64,000 nucleotides of DNA from an uncultured Gammaproteobacteria bacterium (GCA_938082545.1 CALKCL010000021.1:1-64000); one strand, 5' to 3'. Positions 34,403-43,589 are shown, counted from the stretch's first letter. Numbers and translations: made by a program. The notes: generated by a model not told the origin, from the letters alone.

Positions 34403-36103
34403 ATGAGAACGAACTGTTTGGTCTTATTAATACTAGCTGCTTCAATTGTTGTCTGCTCTGCATCCGCTGAGGAGAACAGCCCTGTAACTACCGAGCGTCT
34501 CTTAGAGGGGACAGATAACACAAATGGCTGGACCATGTATGGCGGTAATTATGGCAACTGGCGGTATAGTCCTCTTGAAGATATAGATAAAAACAACGTT
34601 GATGAGCTAACACCTGCTTGGATGTTCCAAACAGGGATCGTCGGTCAGCTTTCCGGCTCTCCTATCGTGGTCGATGGCGTGATGTATATGAGCGCACCTT
34701 ATAATAATTTGTGGGCTTTAGATGCTAAGACAGGCGCTGTGATCTGGCACTTTGAGCATGAGATGCCAAGTGATTTGATTCTCTGTTGTGGTCCATCAAA
34801 CCGGGGAGTAGCGATTAAAGGTGACTTACTCTTCATGGCTACATTGGATGCCAAGATACTGGCGATCGATCGCGCGACAGGAGAGGTACGGTGGACTACA
34901 ACGATGGAAGACTACAAGACAGGATATAGCGCGACCAGCGCGCCTTTGATTGTGGGTGATATGGTCATCAGTGGTATTGCTGGCGGAGAATATGGTGCGC
35001 GGGGGTTTATCGATGCATATGACACTATCACAGGAAGGAGGGTGTGGAGACGATATACCATCCCTGCTGCAGGAGAGGTCGGTATTGAGACGTGGGCTGG
35101 GGATTCATGGAAGACAGGTGGTGGTCCGAGCTGGTCAACTGGGACTTATGATCCACAAACGAATTTGCTTTATTGGCCGATAGGGAATCCGAGCCCTGAC
35201 TGGAATGGTGACTTACGCTTAGGTGATAATCTTTATACGAATTCAGTGGTAGCGTTAGAGCCTGAAACGGGGGAAATGAAGTGGCACTTTCAATTTACGC
35301 CTCATGACGTATGGGATTACGATGCCACAAACGGTTTGGTGGTTGCCGATATTGATGTTGACGGGGAAACTGTTCGCGCTCTGATGCAGCCTAACCGCAA
35401 TGGCTATGTTTACACGTTGGACGCGGCGACGGGGGCCTTTCTTAAAGGTTTCCAATATACCGACCGCTTGAATTGGTCTAAAGGTCTTGATACGAACGGC
35501 CGGCCTCAGGTTGATGAAAAGTACACACCAAAAGTTGGAGGCGCTGAAAAATTTATTTGTCCTGGCAATGTGGGCGGGAATAATGGGGCATGGACTTATG
35601 CGTGGAGTCAGGCAACAAAGTTGATGTATGTCCCTTCAGTTGAGTCTTGCGGGAAAATGGTGAAAGAGCATATGACTTTTATGCAGGGAGTACCATTTTG
35701 GGGCGGTGGTCCAGGAGAGACTGAGGGTCAGGTTGGAGATGCGTATGGCACGGTAACAGCTGTCGAGCCTACGACAGGTATCATTCGTTGGAGTTATAAA
35801 AATGATTATCCGATTCTGGCTGGAGCGTTAGCGACAGCGGGTGGTTTGGTTTTTAGCGGGGATCTAGAAGGACACGCGTTTGCATTAGATGATTTAACGG
35901 GTAAAGTATTGTGGAAATTTCAGACAGGCTCCTCGATACGAAGTCAGCCGATTACTTGGAAAGTAGATGGAGAGCAATTTGTTGCCGTTCCCAGTGGCGG
36001 AGGTGGCATTATCGGATCGATCGTTGGAGCTCCAGAGGGTGTTACCCATGGCAGTACAGTGGTAGTTTTTTCTGTACCCAAGTCGAAATGGTTTTGGGAA
36101 TAA
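34403..36103 (+). CDS. PQQ-dependent alcohol dehydrogenase, copy 2 (lanthanide-type Asp motif)
   Basis: The 566-residue paralogue of the first PQQ dehydrogenase has a signal peptide (LVLLILAASIVVCSASAEE), vicinal Cys128-Cys129 (LILCCGPS), catalytic Asp305 and the +2 Asp307 in TPHDVWDYDATN. Both copies end in a KWFW-type C-terminus (SKWFWE versus TKWFWQ), a shared feature. Good GGGGAG ribosome-binding site. Function as for copy 1, with possible different substrate range. No cytochrome or PQQ biosynthesis gene lies in the window, so electron acceptor and cofactor supply are encoded elsewhere. Confidence 0.93.
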   Translation: MRTNCLVLLILAASIVVCSASAEENSPVTTERLLEGTDNTNGWTMYGGNYGNWRYSPLEDIDKNNVDELTPAWMFQTGIVGQLSGSPIVVDGVMYMSAPYNNLWALDAKTGAVIWHFEHEMPSDLILCCGPSNRGVAIKGDLLFMATLDAKILAIDRATGEVRWTTTMEDYKTGYSATSAPLIVGDMVISGIAGGEYGARGFIDAYDTITGRRVWRRYTIPAAGEVGIETWAGDSWKTGGGPSWSTGTYDPQTNLLYWPIGNPSPDWNGDLRLGDNLYTNSVVALEPETGEMKWHFQFTPHDVWDYDATNGLVVADIDVDGETVRALMQPNRNGYVYTLDAATGAFLKGFQYTDRLNWSKGLDTNGRPQVDEKYTPKVGGAEKFICPGNVGGNNGAWTYAWSQATKLMYVPSVESCGKMVKEHMTFMQGVPFWGGGPGETEGQVGDAYGTVTAVEPTTGIIRWSYKNDYPILAGALATAGGLVFSGDLEGHAFALDDLTGKVLWKFQTGSSIRSQPITWKVDGEQFVAVPSGGGGIIGSIVGAPEGVTHGSTVVVFSVPKSKWFWE

Positions 36104-36104
36104 A

Positions 36105-36545
36105 TTAGCTTCGGATAGGCCAAATGACTTCTTCGGTATTTTCGCCGATTTCAGGATGCAGAGTTACACTCTCAGTTTTTTCTCGAACTAAAGTGAATGA
36201 TAACTTTAGACTGTCGTCGAAAAAAACTTGAAAGTGATCGTGCGATTCTATTTCTCGTAGAGAAGGATATTTCTGTAAAAGGTATCTTTCATTGAGCCCA
36301 ATAGGGTTAAAACCGAGCACCAGCGTTCCCGGGTGCCGGGATATAATTTTTGATAACCTGAAGTCATGCAGGGCATAAAATTCAAGTTCGAGTCGCATTA
36401 AGCGATAAGTCCAGATGTCAGCAATGGTCTCTCGTTGGTCTACCCTTTTTTTTATCTTATCTGGTTTACCAAGAATTTTTTTGATCTCTGAGCGAGTATC
36501 TCCTAGCTTTGTATTGTCTATCCCCCAATAAGGAACCATCTCCAT
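36105..36545 (-). CDS. Hypothetical protein
   Basis: The 146-residue product is not recognised. It starts EMVPYWGIDNTKLGDTRSEI and continues KKILGKPDKI, a motif reminiscent of small proteins with a LG.TR.E+...LG.P pattern (as in SmpA/OmlA-type domains), but without signal peptide or lipobox. The remainder is mixed alpha/beta with no clear motif. It starts 2 bases after the stop of the alpha/beta hydrolase at 36548-37498 and so is co-transcribed with it. It could modulate or be co-regulated with that enzyme, but nothing visible fixes its role. Confidence 0.65.
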   Translation of the reverse strand: MEMVPYWGIDNTKLGDTRSEIKKILGKPDKIKKRVDQRETIADIWTYRLMRLELEFYALHDFRLSKIISRHPGTLVLGFNPIGLNERYLLQKYPSLREIESHDHFQVFFDDSLKLSFTLVREKTESVTLHPEIGENTEEVIWPIRS

Positions 36546-36547
36546 AG

Positions 36548-37498
36548 TTATTTCTGATCTTCTTCGATTGAATCCCAGTCACTTAGGATTTTTTTCACAG
36601 CCTGTATAAAACGAAATGGTTGATCAAGCATGATATGGTGATGTGAATCTTTGATTGTAATCATCGGAGATTCTGAACCCATTAAGTCGGACATGTACTG
36701 TGCAGTGACCTTGCTGACTATTGCGCTATTCTCAGCCACTATAAGTGCCGAACGACATTTCATGTTATGTAAATGCTCTGCAAATGGTTCTGCCCATCTT
36801 TTTGATCCCATTGCAGCGACATCAAATTTCCAAGTCCATCCAGATGTTGTTTCACGTAATGAGTGGCGCGCAATGAACTCTACAATAAATTGATTTTTAC
36901 ATTCTTGCGCAGGTAATAATCGAAAACGCTCCAAGCCTATTTCAAAAGTAGGGTAATGTCGTGACATACTAAGCGCTCGCCTAGGTGCTGCACTACTTTT
37001 TTCACTTTCCGGCAAAACAGGGCTATCCACAATAACGACACCAGCAACTTCTTCGCCATGATACGCCGCGAAGCGCATGGTCATTAATCCTCCAAAAGAG
37101 TGACCAATAATAATTGGGTTGGCTCCTAAATTAGCGTCTTTCAACACGGCTGAAATTTCTTTGGAGCGATGTTCCGCAGTGTATTCTTCTCGCGTGCCAC
37201 TATCCCCCATTCCTGAGAGGTCAATGGCCGCAACTTTATGCGTCTCTAAAAAGCTCGGTGCAATAAATCGCCACCAATTTGCGTGTGCGCCTCCTCCATG
37301 AATAAGCAGCAAGCCAGGTTTTATTTTATCGACGGGCGAGCTTTTCGATTCCCATGTCAAATAATGGATAAGACAGTTATTAACATCAATATAGTGAGAT
37401 GAGATAGGATGATTGATAGATGCTTTAAACCAATCAGGCGATTCTTCTCTTATCACGAGGTAGGGTTCATTCCAGTTTGGAGCTGTTCTGTTAATCAT
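36548..37498 (-). CDS. Alpha/beta hydrolase
   Basis: The 316-residue protein is an alpha/beta hydrolase with LLLIHGGGAHANWW, VAAIDLSGMGDSG, and the nucleophile elbow IIIGHSFGGL. The acid lies in VIVDSPV-type context and the His is in the KDSHHHIMLDQP segment near the C-terminus. The overall form resembles epoxide hydrolase/haloalkane dehalogenase-type lipases and esterases of general metabolism. No signal peptide. It is co-transcribed with the unrecognised gene downstream. Substrate unknown. Confidence 0.87.
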   Translation of the reverse strand: MINRTAPNWNEPYLVIREESPDWFKASINHPISSHYIDVNNCLIHYLTWESKSSPVDKIKPGLLLIHGGGAHANWWRFIAPSFLETHKVAAIDLSGMGDSGTREEYTAEHRSKEISAVLKDANLGANPIIIGHSFGGLMTMRFAAYHGEEVAGVVIVDSPVLPESEKSSAAPRRALSMSRHYPTFEIGLERFRLLPAQECKNQFIVEFIARHSLRETTSGWTWKFDVAAMGSKRWAEPFAEHLHNMKCRSALIVAENSAIVSKVTAQYMSDLMGSESPMITIKDSHHHIMLDQPFRFIQAVKKILSDWDSIEEDQK

Positions 37499-37620
37499 TC
37501 TTTTACTACTTTTTTATATCATCAAAATTGTACTAAAACTTAGTTAGATTCTTCATTAATAGTTGCCGATCTTTTTACTATGTGTAGACTGGTTTTTAAA
37601 CAGTAGGGAGGATAGATACT

Positions 37621-38418
37621 ATGGCAGTTGTTGATTATATCATTGATGGACATGTTGCTACGATTACAATTAATAGACCTAAGTCTAGAAATGCGATCAA
37701 CTCTGAGGTTGCGGTGAGACTCACGGACGCCTGGCGAGATATCAGGGATAACAATAATATTCGAGTAGCTATATTGACTGGAACGGGGAGTGTGTTTTGT
37801 GCAGGGGCAGATCTAGGTCAACTAATTCCATTGATTGCGGGGAATCGAGGTGCAGAAAATGAATGGGATGAAAAATTTTTAGCAGACAAAACTATAATTG
37901 AATCTGCGCTTCTGAGAGAGTTTGATACTGAAAAGCCAGTTATTGCGGCAATAAATGGTCATGCAATTGCAGGTGGAATGGAAATTGTTCAAGGGACAGA
38001 CATTAGAGTTTGTGTTCCGACAGCAAAATTTGGCGTTCAAGAAGTTAAACATGCCATATTTCCCGCTGGAGGATCGACTGTGCGCTTACCAACCCAGCTG
38101 CCTTTTGCTAAAGCTATGGAGCTTTTGTTAACGGGTGACTTAATTACTGCTGAAGAAGCTTTAGGTTTTGGATTCGTTAATTATGTGAGTGAAAATATTT
38201 TAGAGAAAGCTAACGAAATTGCTAACAAAATTGCTGCAAACGGACCGATTGCTGTGCAGGCAATCCGGAAATCAGCTAGAGCCTGTCTTGGTGTCCCTGA
38301 AATGGATGCTCTGAAAATCGAAACATTGATATCGGCACCGGTTTTTAAATCTGAAGATGCAGCGGAGGGGCCACGTGCTTTCATGGAGAAGAGGAAACCT
38401 ATTTATAAAGGACGATAG
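37621..38418 (+). CDS. Enoyl-CoA hydratase (with both catalytic Glu residues)
   Basis: The 265-residue crotonase has the segments TITINRPKSRNAIN and VFCAGADLGQL (oxyanion hole). Glu121 in GGMEIVQG and Glu141 in FGVQEVKH are 20 residues apart, as in rat mitochondrial hydratase. It is therefore the one crotonase of the three here that keeps both hydratase Glu residues. GGGAGG precedes the ATG. It lies alone between the minus-strand hydrolase and the Rieske operon, with 289 intergenic bases after it, which hold a possible promoter and repeats. Confidence 0.9.
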   Translation: MAVVDYIIDGHVATITINRPKSRNAINSEVAVRLTDAWRDIRDNNNIRVAILTGTGSVFCAGADLGQLIPLIAGNRGAENEWDEKFLADKTIIESALLREFDTEKPVIAAINGHAIAGGMEIVQGTDIRVCVPTAKFGVQEVKHAIFPAGGSTVRLPTQLPFAKAMELLLTGDLITAEEALGFGFVNYVSENILEKANEIANKIAANGPIAVQAIRKSARACLGVPEMDALKIETLISAPVFKSEDAAEGPRAFMEKRKPIYKGR

Positions 38419-38586
38419 ACACTACTTTTAAATGACTAGTGAAAGTTATAGCAACTTTGCCAGCTCCCTGTAGTTGTACAATCTATTTTTTCCCATAAAA
38501 GGATAAATGCCCTGTCTAGGCTTTACGCGCCAGTTATTGTGTCTTGTACCATTCTTTTTTATTCTCAAATTAAGATTTAATGCTTG

Positions 38587-38636
38587 TATAGTAAAAGCCT
38601 CACCATCAGGCAGTGCTCAACTGTTCAAGCAGTGCT
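38587..38636 (+). promoter_or_regulatory. Possible promoter and direct repeats before the Rieske operon
   Basis: Within the 289-base gap before the operon a TATAGT at 38587-38592 is a fair -10 box, but I see no good -35. Two identical GCAGTGCT repeats at 38610-38617 and 38629-38636, 19 bases apart start to start, lie just downstream and could be a regulator site. The rest of the gap contains an AT-rich inverted repeat (AAAGTT and AACTTT at 38442-38458) and no gene. Evidence is weak. Confidence 0.3.
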
Positions 38637-38707
38637 AGCCACAAGGGCCTTGCTGGGTTACAGTTCGAAAATAATATTTTAATGGGGCGCAGGGAGGCTC
38701 ATACATC

Positions 38708-39871
38708 ATGTCAGCAAACTTAGAAGAAAAACCAATATTGCGCTACGACCCTAAAACCTTCGGTTATAGCGTCATATCTGACGCACCAGAAGTTGACCAG
38801 ACGCACAAGCCGGGAGAAGTTTATTTTTCTGAAGATGTGATGAAGACCGAGATAGAAGAGATTTTCATGAAAGAATGGCTCCTCGTTGGACGGGTAGAGG
38901 AAGTGGAGAAGTCTGGGGATTACTTTACTCATCAAGTAGCGGATGAACCGGTAGTTGTCGCTAGAGACAAAGCTGGGAACATTCAAGCTTTTGCAAACGT
39001 GTGCAGACATCGCGGAGTAAAGGTCGCCTGGGGGGAAGGCAATACCAAGTATTTCTCATGCCCATATCATGGTTGGGTTTATGGCACTAATGGGGAATTG
39101 GTAGATGCTCAGTATCTAGACAAATCTAAAAGCTTCGATAAAAAGAATTGTTCGCTCCCAAAAATCCGCACTGAAATGTGGGAAGGTTTCATCTTCATAA
39201 ATTTTAATGATGATGCGCAACCACTCATGCATAGTTTGGAAGCGTGGGATTTTCCGAAGACGTATGAACCCTACCAAATGGGTAGATTGAAACTGGCAAA
39301 CAAATTTGCGATGGACATTCCCAGTAATTGGAAATTCCTAAATGAAAATTTAACTGATATTTATCATATAGCTGTTCTCCATGCCGCAACTTTTGGGCCG
39401 GCTCAACCATTAGAAGGGTATAGATATAAAACTTTCGATGGCGGATACCATGGACGCTTTACGGGTGGTACCTTAGTTCCAGAGGGGAAATCCTTATTTG
39501 GTCCCATTCCATGGTTGCCGGAGGAACTTCATAGTGGTGGATTTTCCAGTCATCTCCCTCCAAATGTTGCTTGGTTCCCTCGCTTTGACTATGTGTCAAT
39601 CGGTACGAATTGGCCTATATCGGCAGATAAGAGTGTGTCTATCACCTATCAATTATTCCCAGAAGACCATTTTTCTCAGCCTGACTTCAAGGAAAAAGCT
39701 CAGCAGTATGTTGATTTCTATAGAGCATTTATGGATGAGGATACGGAGATGATCGATGCCTTACAGAAAGGCATGAAATCCCGCTTCTACAAGCCCGGCC
39801 CTGTTTCTCCATTTGAAGCTGGGGTCATGGGTACTATCAAGCATGCTGTTGATGATCTTGGACACGGGTAG
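38708..39871 (+). CDS. Rieske non-heme iron oxygenase, alpha subunit
   Basis: This 387-residue oxygenase has a Rieske centre Cys99-x-His101 (VCRHRG) and Cys118-x2-His121 (CPYHGW). It also has a mononuclear iron site with Asp217, His220 and His225 in DIYHIAVLH. It should hydroxylate an aromatic or heteroaromatic ring, or demethylate a substrate, using electrons from the ferredoxin encoded at 43272-43589. A GGGAGG site precedes the ATG. It is the first gene of a seven-gene operon with a NicX-like dioxygenase 8 bases downstream. No beta subunit or reductase is present. The substrate is not readable; a pyridine-type compound is inferred from the following genes. Confidence 0.95.
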   Translation: MSANLEEKPILRYDPKTFGYSVISDAPEVDQTHKPGEVYFSEDVMKTEIEEIFMKEWLLVGRVEEVEKSGDYFTHQVADEPVVVARDKAGNIQAFANVCRHRGVKVAWGEGNTKYFSCPYHGWVYGTNGELVDAQYLDKSKSFDKKNCSLPKIRTEMWEGFIFINFNDDAQPLMHSLEAWDFPKTYEPYQMGRLKLANKFAMDIPSNWKFLNENLTDIYHIAVLHAATFGPAQPLEGYRYKTFDGGYHGRFTGGTLVPEGKSLFGPIPWLPEELHSGGFSSHLPPNVAWFPRFDYVSIGTNWPISADKSVSITYQLFPEDHFSQPDFKEKAQQYVDFYRAFMDEDTEMIDALQKGMKSRFYKPGPVSPFEAGVMGTIKHAVDDLGHG

Positions 39872-39879
39872 GAAATATA

Positions 39880-40926
39880 ATGCCCCGAGTTACAGATTTG
39901 AGCCCAGAGCTATCTAGTTCGGCACTTATTCTGATGCGCGACATGATGTGTGTTGTTGCCTCTGAGCACGTGTTAATTACCGCTGACGTGAATACTGAAA
40001 AGAGGGCGCTCGATGCATTAGTCAATGCATCGCATAGTTTAGGGGCCAAAGTCGCGAGCATGATATTGGCGCCACCCTTGCCTTTTCAAGGAGGGCTTGC
40101 AGATCCGTACCTACCAGATCCTGTGATAGCCGCTGCGCAGAACTGTGATGCGTGGGTAGATCTTTGCATGCCCTACATGGCTGGTTCGGGCGTTTATGAT
40201 GCAGCCATGAAGAATGGTCGCACGCGTTATTTCCTGGCTGCCGACATCGGTGCGGAAGGTATCATTCGGATCTTCAGCAAGGCTGATCTGGACCAGGTTT
40301 TCTTGGTGTCCGACCTCTTTAATCAGTTATTAGCAGATTCAGCTGGAAAGCATTGTCGGTTCACGACGAAGCTAGGTACTGATGTGAGTTTTACATTAGC
40401 AGATCCTGAGGGCTTGGCAATCGAGCGGGCTACTAAACCTGGTGGCTACTTTGTTCCTGGCACAGTGATGGTCATACCGGAGTTAGATAGTGTTAAGGGG
40501 ACGGTTGTTTGTGAATCTACCTTTCATGAGTATTACACCGTGTTGAATGAGCCATATGTCTTCGAGGTGGATGGTAAAATTCAGGAAGTTACAGGTGGCG
40601 GTACCGAATTACGAGCTATACGCCGCTCGTTACGACGAGCTGGTAACGGCGACTATGGAAATATTGTGCATTTCACTTGTGGTTATCATCCTTCTGCGCG
40701 TTTTACAGGTAAGTCCTTTATCGAGGATCAGCGGGTAATTGGTTGCAATGCGGTGGGGCTTGGATTGCCTCAGTGGATTGATGGGGGTGGCGAAAATCAT
40801 CCTGATTGCGTAATGACAAATCAGTCGTTTTGGATAGACGGGCAGCAGATTATTTCTGAAGGCGACATAGTCGGGCCTTTGGCTTTAGCAGAGGCCGTTA
40901 CCCGATTACAACCGACATACGGATAG
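39880..40926 (+). CDS. NicX-like ring-cleavage dioxygenase (2,5-dihydroxypyridine 5,6-dioxygenase family)
   Basis: The 348-residue protein belongs to the family of 2,5-dihydroxypyridine dioxygenase NicX, which shares its fold with M29 aminopeptidases. His307 and Asp309 in ENHPDC form the HxD pair. With His264 or His270 (HFTCGYHPSA), they fit the 2-His-1-carboxylate iron site I recall for P. putida NicX (His265, His318, Asp320, 350 residues). It would open a hydroxylated pyridine ring to an N-acyl maleamate. It lies 8 bases after the Rieske oxygenase. M29-type aminopeptidase is the alternative; the neighbours favour NicX. Confidence 0.8.
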   Translation: MPRVTDLSPELSSSALILMRDMMCVVASEHVLITADVNTEKRALDALVNASHSLGAKVASMILAPPLPFQGGLADPYLPDPVIAAAQNCDAWVDLCMPYMAGSGVYDAAMKNGRTRYFLAADIGAEGIIRIFSKADLDQVFLVSDLFNQLLADSAGKHCRFTTKLGTDVSFTLADPEGLAIERATKPGGYFVPGTVMVIPELDSVKGTVVCESTFHEYYTVLNEPYVFEVDGKIQEVTGGGTELRAIRRSLRRAGNGDYGNIVHFTCGYHPSARFTGKSFIEDQRVIGCNAVGLGLPQWIDGGGENHPDCVMTNQSFWIDGQQIISEGDIVGPLALAEAVTRLQPTYG

Positions 40927-40976
40927 GTCTTCGAAGTATTTGATAACTAACATCCTCAATTATAAAGCCAACGCAT

Positions 40977-41981
40977 ATGATTCAAACTAGTTATACGGAC
41001 TATCAGCCGGACAAATTTATACTGTCCTCTGGGGAGCCTTTGTTGCAGCCTCGACTAGCGTATACGACCTTTGGCGAGTTGAATCCGGAGGGAGACAATG
41101 CCGTCCTAGTACTGACGCACTTCGGGGGAACTCACGCTCAGAGTCAATACCTAATAGGATCGGAGTTGGCCCTTGACCCCGGGAAATACTTCATTGTAGT
41201 GGCCAATTTATTGGGAAATGGAATGTCCTACTCCCCCAGTGACGGTCTTCGCGCAAGGTTTCCTGTGGTTTCTATGACTGACAATGTTCATTTGCAATAC
41301 CGACTTCTTACTGAGTCATTGGGAATAAAAAAACTGGCTTTGGTGACAGGGCATTCCATGGGAGGGGTAGCGACTTATCATTGGGCGGCTCTTTATCCTG
41401 AACTTGTTTTACGGGCAGCTCCCATTTGTGGCGCCGCTAGAATTTCTGATCATAACTGGGTGTTTTTAGAGGGCATGCGGTCTATCTTAACTTCTGATCC
41501 CGCTTGGAATGAGGGCAACTACGAGACGCCACCAATTCAAGGACTGAAGAATATCGCCCGAGCTTGGGCCGCCTGGCCACCATCGGCACACTTTTATAGG
41601 GATAAATTGTATACCTCTATCGGCTATGAGTCCTTGGAAGAGTATCTCGTGAGCTACTGGGAGACGACTTATTTGGGGATGGATGCGAACAACATCTTGG
41701 CTCAGATTGATACTTGGGAGTCGGCTAATATTTCCGACAATGCGCTATATGGGGGTGATTTTCACAAAGCATTGGCTTCCATTCAAGCGAAAGTCTATGT
41801 AATGCCGTCCACTAGTGATGCATATTTCCCTGTGGAGGACAGTAGCGTAGAGGTGAGCTTTATATCTGATGCGGAATTGAGACCGATAGATTCAAAATGG
41901 GGCCATTGGGCCGGTTCAGGAAGGAATATTGCGGATACAAATTTTATTAACAAGCAACTTGAAGAACTACTTAGATTATGA
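40977..41981 (+). CDS. Alpha/beta hydrolase, homoserine-acetyltransferase-like (candidate N-acylmaleamate hydrolase)
   Basis: The 334-residue protein has the start KFILSSGEPLLQPRLAYTTF and TFGELNPEGDNAVLVLTHFGG, typical of MetX-like alpha/beta hydrolases. The nucleophile elbow is VTGHSMGGVA and the catalytic His lies in SKWGHWAGSG. It replaces the smaller NicD deformylase of the nicotinate pathway, which is also an alpha/beta hydrolase. Here it could remove the N-formyl or other acyl group. Its stop overlaps the start of the amidase by 4 bases (ATGA), so the two are coupled. A role in methionine synthesis is unlikely because of context. Confidence 0.75.
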   Translation: MIQTSYTDYQPDKFILSSGEPLLQPRLAYTTFGELNPEGDNAVLVLTHFGGTHAQSQYLIGSELALDPGKYFIVVANLLGNGMSYSPSDGLRARFPVVSMTDNVHLQYRLLTESLGIKKLALVTGHSMGGVATYHWAALYPELVLRAAPICGAARISDHNWVFLEGMRSILTSDPAWNEGNYETPPIQGLKNIARAWAAWPPSAHFYRDKLYTSIGYESLEEYLVSYWETTYLGMDANNILAQIDTWESANISDNALYGGDFHKALASIQAKVYVMPSTSDAYFPVEDSSVEVSFISDAELRPIDSKWGHWAGSGRNIADTNFINKQLEELLRL

Positions 41982-43285
41982 AGTTGGAAACTCTTACCGC
42001 ATCCCAGGCCGCTAAGCTTTTAGAGAATAAAGAAGTTAGTTCTGTTGAATTAACGCAAGCATGTCTTGACAGGATTGAACTACGCAATGGCGAAGTGGGC
42101 GCATTTGCGCATATAGATCCGGAATTTTCTTTGAAGCAGGCAGCATTGGCCGATTCCGAGCCGCGCCGCTCTAGCTTCCAAGGGGTCCCTTTTGGAGTAA
42201 AAGATGTAATAGATACCAAAGACTTCTTGACTGAGCGAGGCACTCCTATACACGCGGGAAGACAGCCTGTAGCCGATGCAAAGTGTGTGCAATTAATGCG
42301 AGAAGCTGGTGCTGTTTTGTTAGGTAAACTAGTTAGCACTGAATATGCAATGTTCACTCCCAACGAGACGAGACATCCCTTAGATTTAACTCGAACAGCG
42401 GGTGGTTCTTCTAGCGGCACTGGAGCTGCGGTAGCTGATAATATGGTTCCTCTAGCTTTTGGAAACCAGACAGCCGGTTCATTGATTAGACCCGCGGCTT
42501 ACTGCGGGGTTTACGGTCTCAAACCTACGCATGGAACAACGGATGGTGCAGGGATCCTGCCACTTCAGCTTTATTTCGATACTCTAGGTTACATGGCTAG
42601 AAGTGTTGAGGATCTTCAGTCTTTCTATTCGATAGTCAGCCAAGACCAGCAACGTCAGGTATGGAGTGAGAAAAAACGGCCAAAGATTGGGTTATGCCGA
42701 ACGTTTCACTGGAGTTCTGCTGAGAAAGATAGCCAGGCCATGCTACTGAAGACGGGCGAACAATTTGAGCAGTTGGGCTATGAAGTGACCTCTTTTGAAT
42801 TGCCAGAGTCATACTCTAATTTAGTGGCTGTACACCGGAGAATTCTTTACAAAGGGATCAGTGATTCCCTAGCAAAAGATTATGAGTCCTCGGCAGGAAA
42901 AATGAGTGAGGGGTTACTTGAAGTTGTTCGAGAAGGACAAAAGTGCACTGAAGAGGCTTTTATGACTGCTTTTCGTATAGCGGACGCATGTCGTACTGAG
43001 GTCAATGAAATGTTTGGAGATTTAGACGCTATCATTTGTCCCAGCACGCCTAGCGAAGCTCCGGAAGGGTGGGGTACAGGGAGTCCAATTTTCCAAGTAA
43101 TGTGGACCTTGTTAGGGGTTCCATGTTTGAATTTGCCAGTCGGTTTTGGCCCTAACCAAATGCCCTTAGGCGTTCAATTGATTGGCAGAAGATATGACGA
43201 TGCTAACTTGCTTGCTCTGGGCGATTATTTAATGAGAAATTTTAAAAGTATTCAAATAGAGAGTTTTTCAAATGCAAAAAGTTAG
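41978..43285 (+). CDS. Amidase signature-family amidase (candidate maleamate hydrolase)
   Basis: The 435-residue amidase has the triad Lys75 (FGVKD), cis-Ser144 in AGGSSSGTG and nucleophile Ser168 in NQTAGSLIRP. It would release ammonia from a carboxamide. In the nic pathway maleamate is hydrolysed by NicF, an isochorismatase-fold enzyme, so this would be a non-orthologous replacement. It begins inside the previous gene (ATGA overlap) and ends 14 bases inside the ferredoxin gene, showing tight coupling. It is only distantly related to the amidase at 3780-5285. Confidence 0.85.
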   Translation: MKLETLTASQAAKLLENKEVSSVELTQACLDRIELRNGEVGAFAHIDPEFSLKQAALADSEPRRSSFQGVPFGVKDVIDTKDFLTERGTPIHAGRQPVADAKCVQLMREAGAVLLGKLVSTEYAMFTPNETRHPLDLTRTAGGSSSGTGAAVADNMVPLAFGNQTAGSLIRPAAYCGVYGLKPTHGTTDGAGILPLQLYFDTLGYMARSVEDLQSFYSIVSQDQQRQVWSEKKRPKIGLCRTFHWSSAEKDSQAMLLKTGEQFEQLGYEVTSFELPESYSNLVAVHRRILYKGISDSLAKDYESSAGKMSEGLLEVVREGQKCTEEAFMTAFRIADACRTEVNEMFGDLDAIICPSTPSEAPEGWGTGSPIFQVMWTLLGVPCLNLPVGFGPNQMPLGVQLIGRRYDDANLLALGDYLMRNFKSIQIESFSNAKS

Positions 43286-43589
43286 TTTATTCCCAACCTC
43301 GGAACTATCTGAAAATGAAGTCAGGTTGGTTGAAATTGATGGTTACCCACCGATAGCAATTTATAATTTAGCTGGGGATTTTTTCGCCACTGACGATACA
43401 TGCACGCACGGGAATGCATCTATGTCGGAGGGAGATATAGATGGTGACGAGATCTATTGTCCATTTCATATGGGTGCTTTCGACATTAGAACGGGAGAAG
43501 CTACTGTGCCGCCATGCGCGACTCCTTTGAAAACTTACCAAACCGAAGTGGTTGATCAGATGGTTTCTATTTTGTTGGAAAAAGCATGA
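43272..43589 (+). CDS. Rieske-type [2Fe-2S] ferredoxin
   Basis: The 105-residue protein has the Rieske ligands Cys-x-His in DDTCTHGNASMSEG and Cys-x2-His in YCPFHMGAF, plus the C-terminal PLKTYQTEV stretch typical of small oxygenase ferredoxins. It should pass electrons to the Rieske oxygenase encoded by the first gene of the operon. It starts 14 bases within the amidase gene and its stop overlaps the isomerase start by ATGA. A reductase gene is absent from the operon and the window, so electrons must come from a shared reductase. Confidence 0.92.
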   Translation: MQKVSLFPTSELSENEVRLVEIDGYPPIAIYNLAGDFFATDDTCTHGNASMSEGDIDGDEIYCPFHMGAFDIRTGEATVPPCATPLKTYQTEVVDQMVSILLEKA

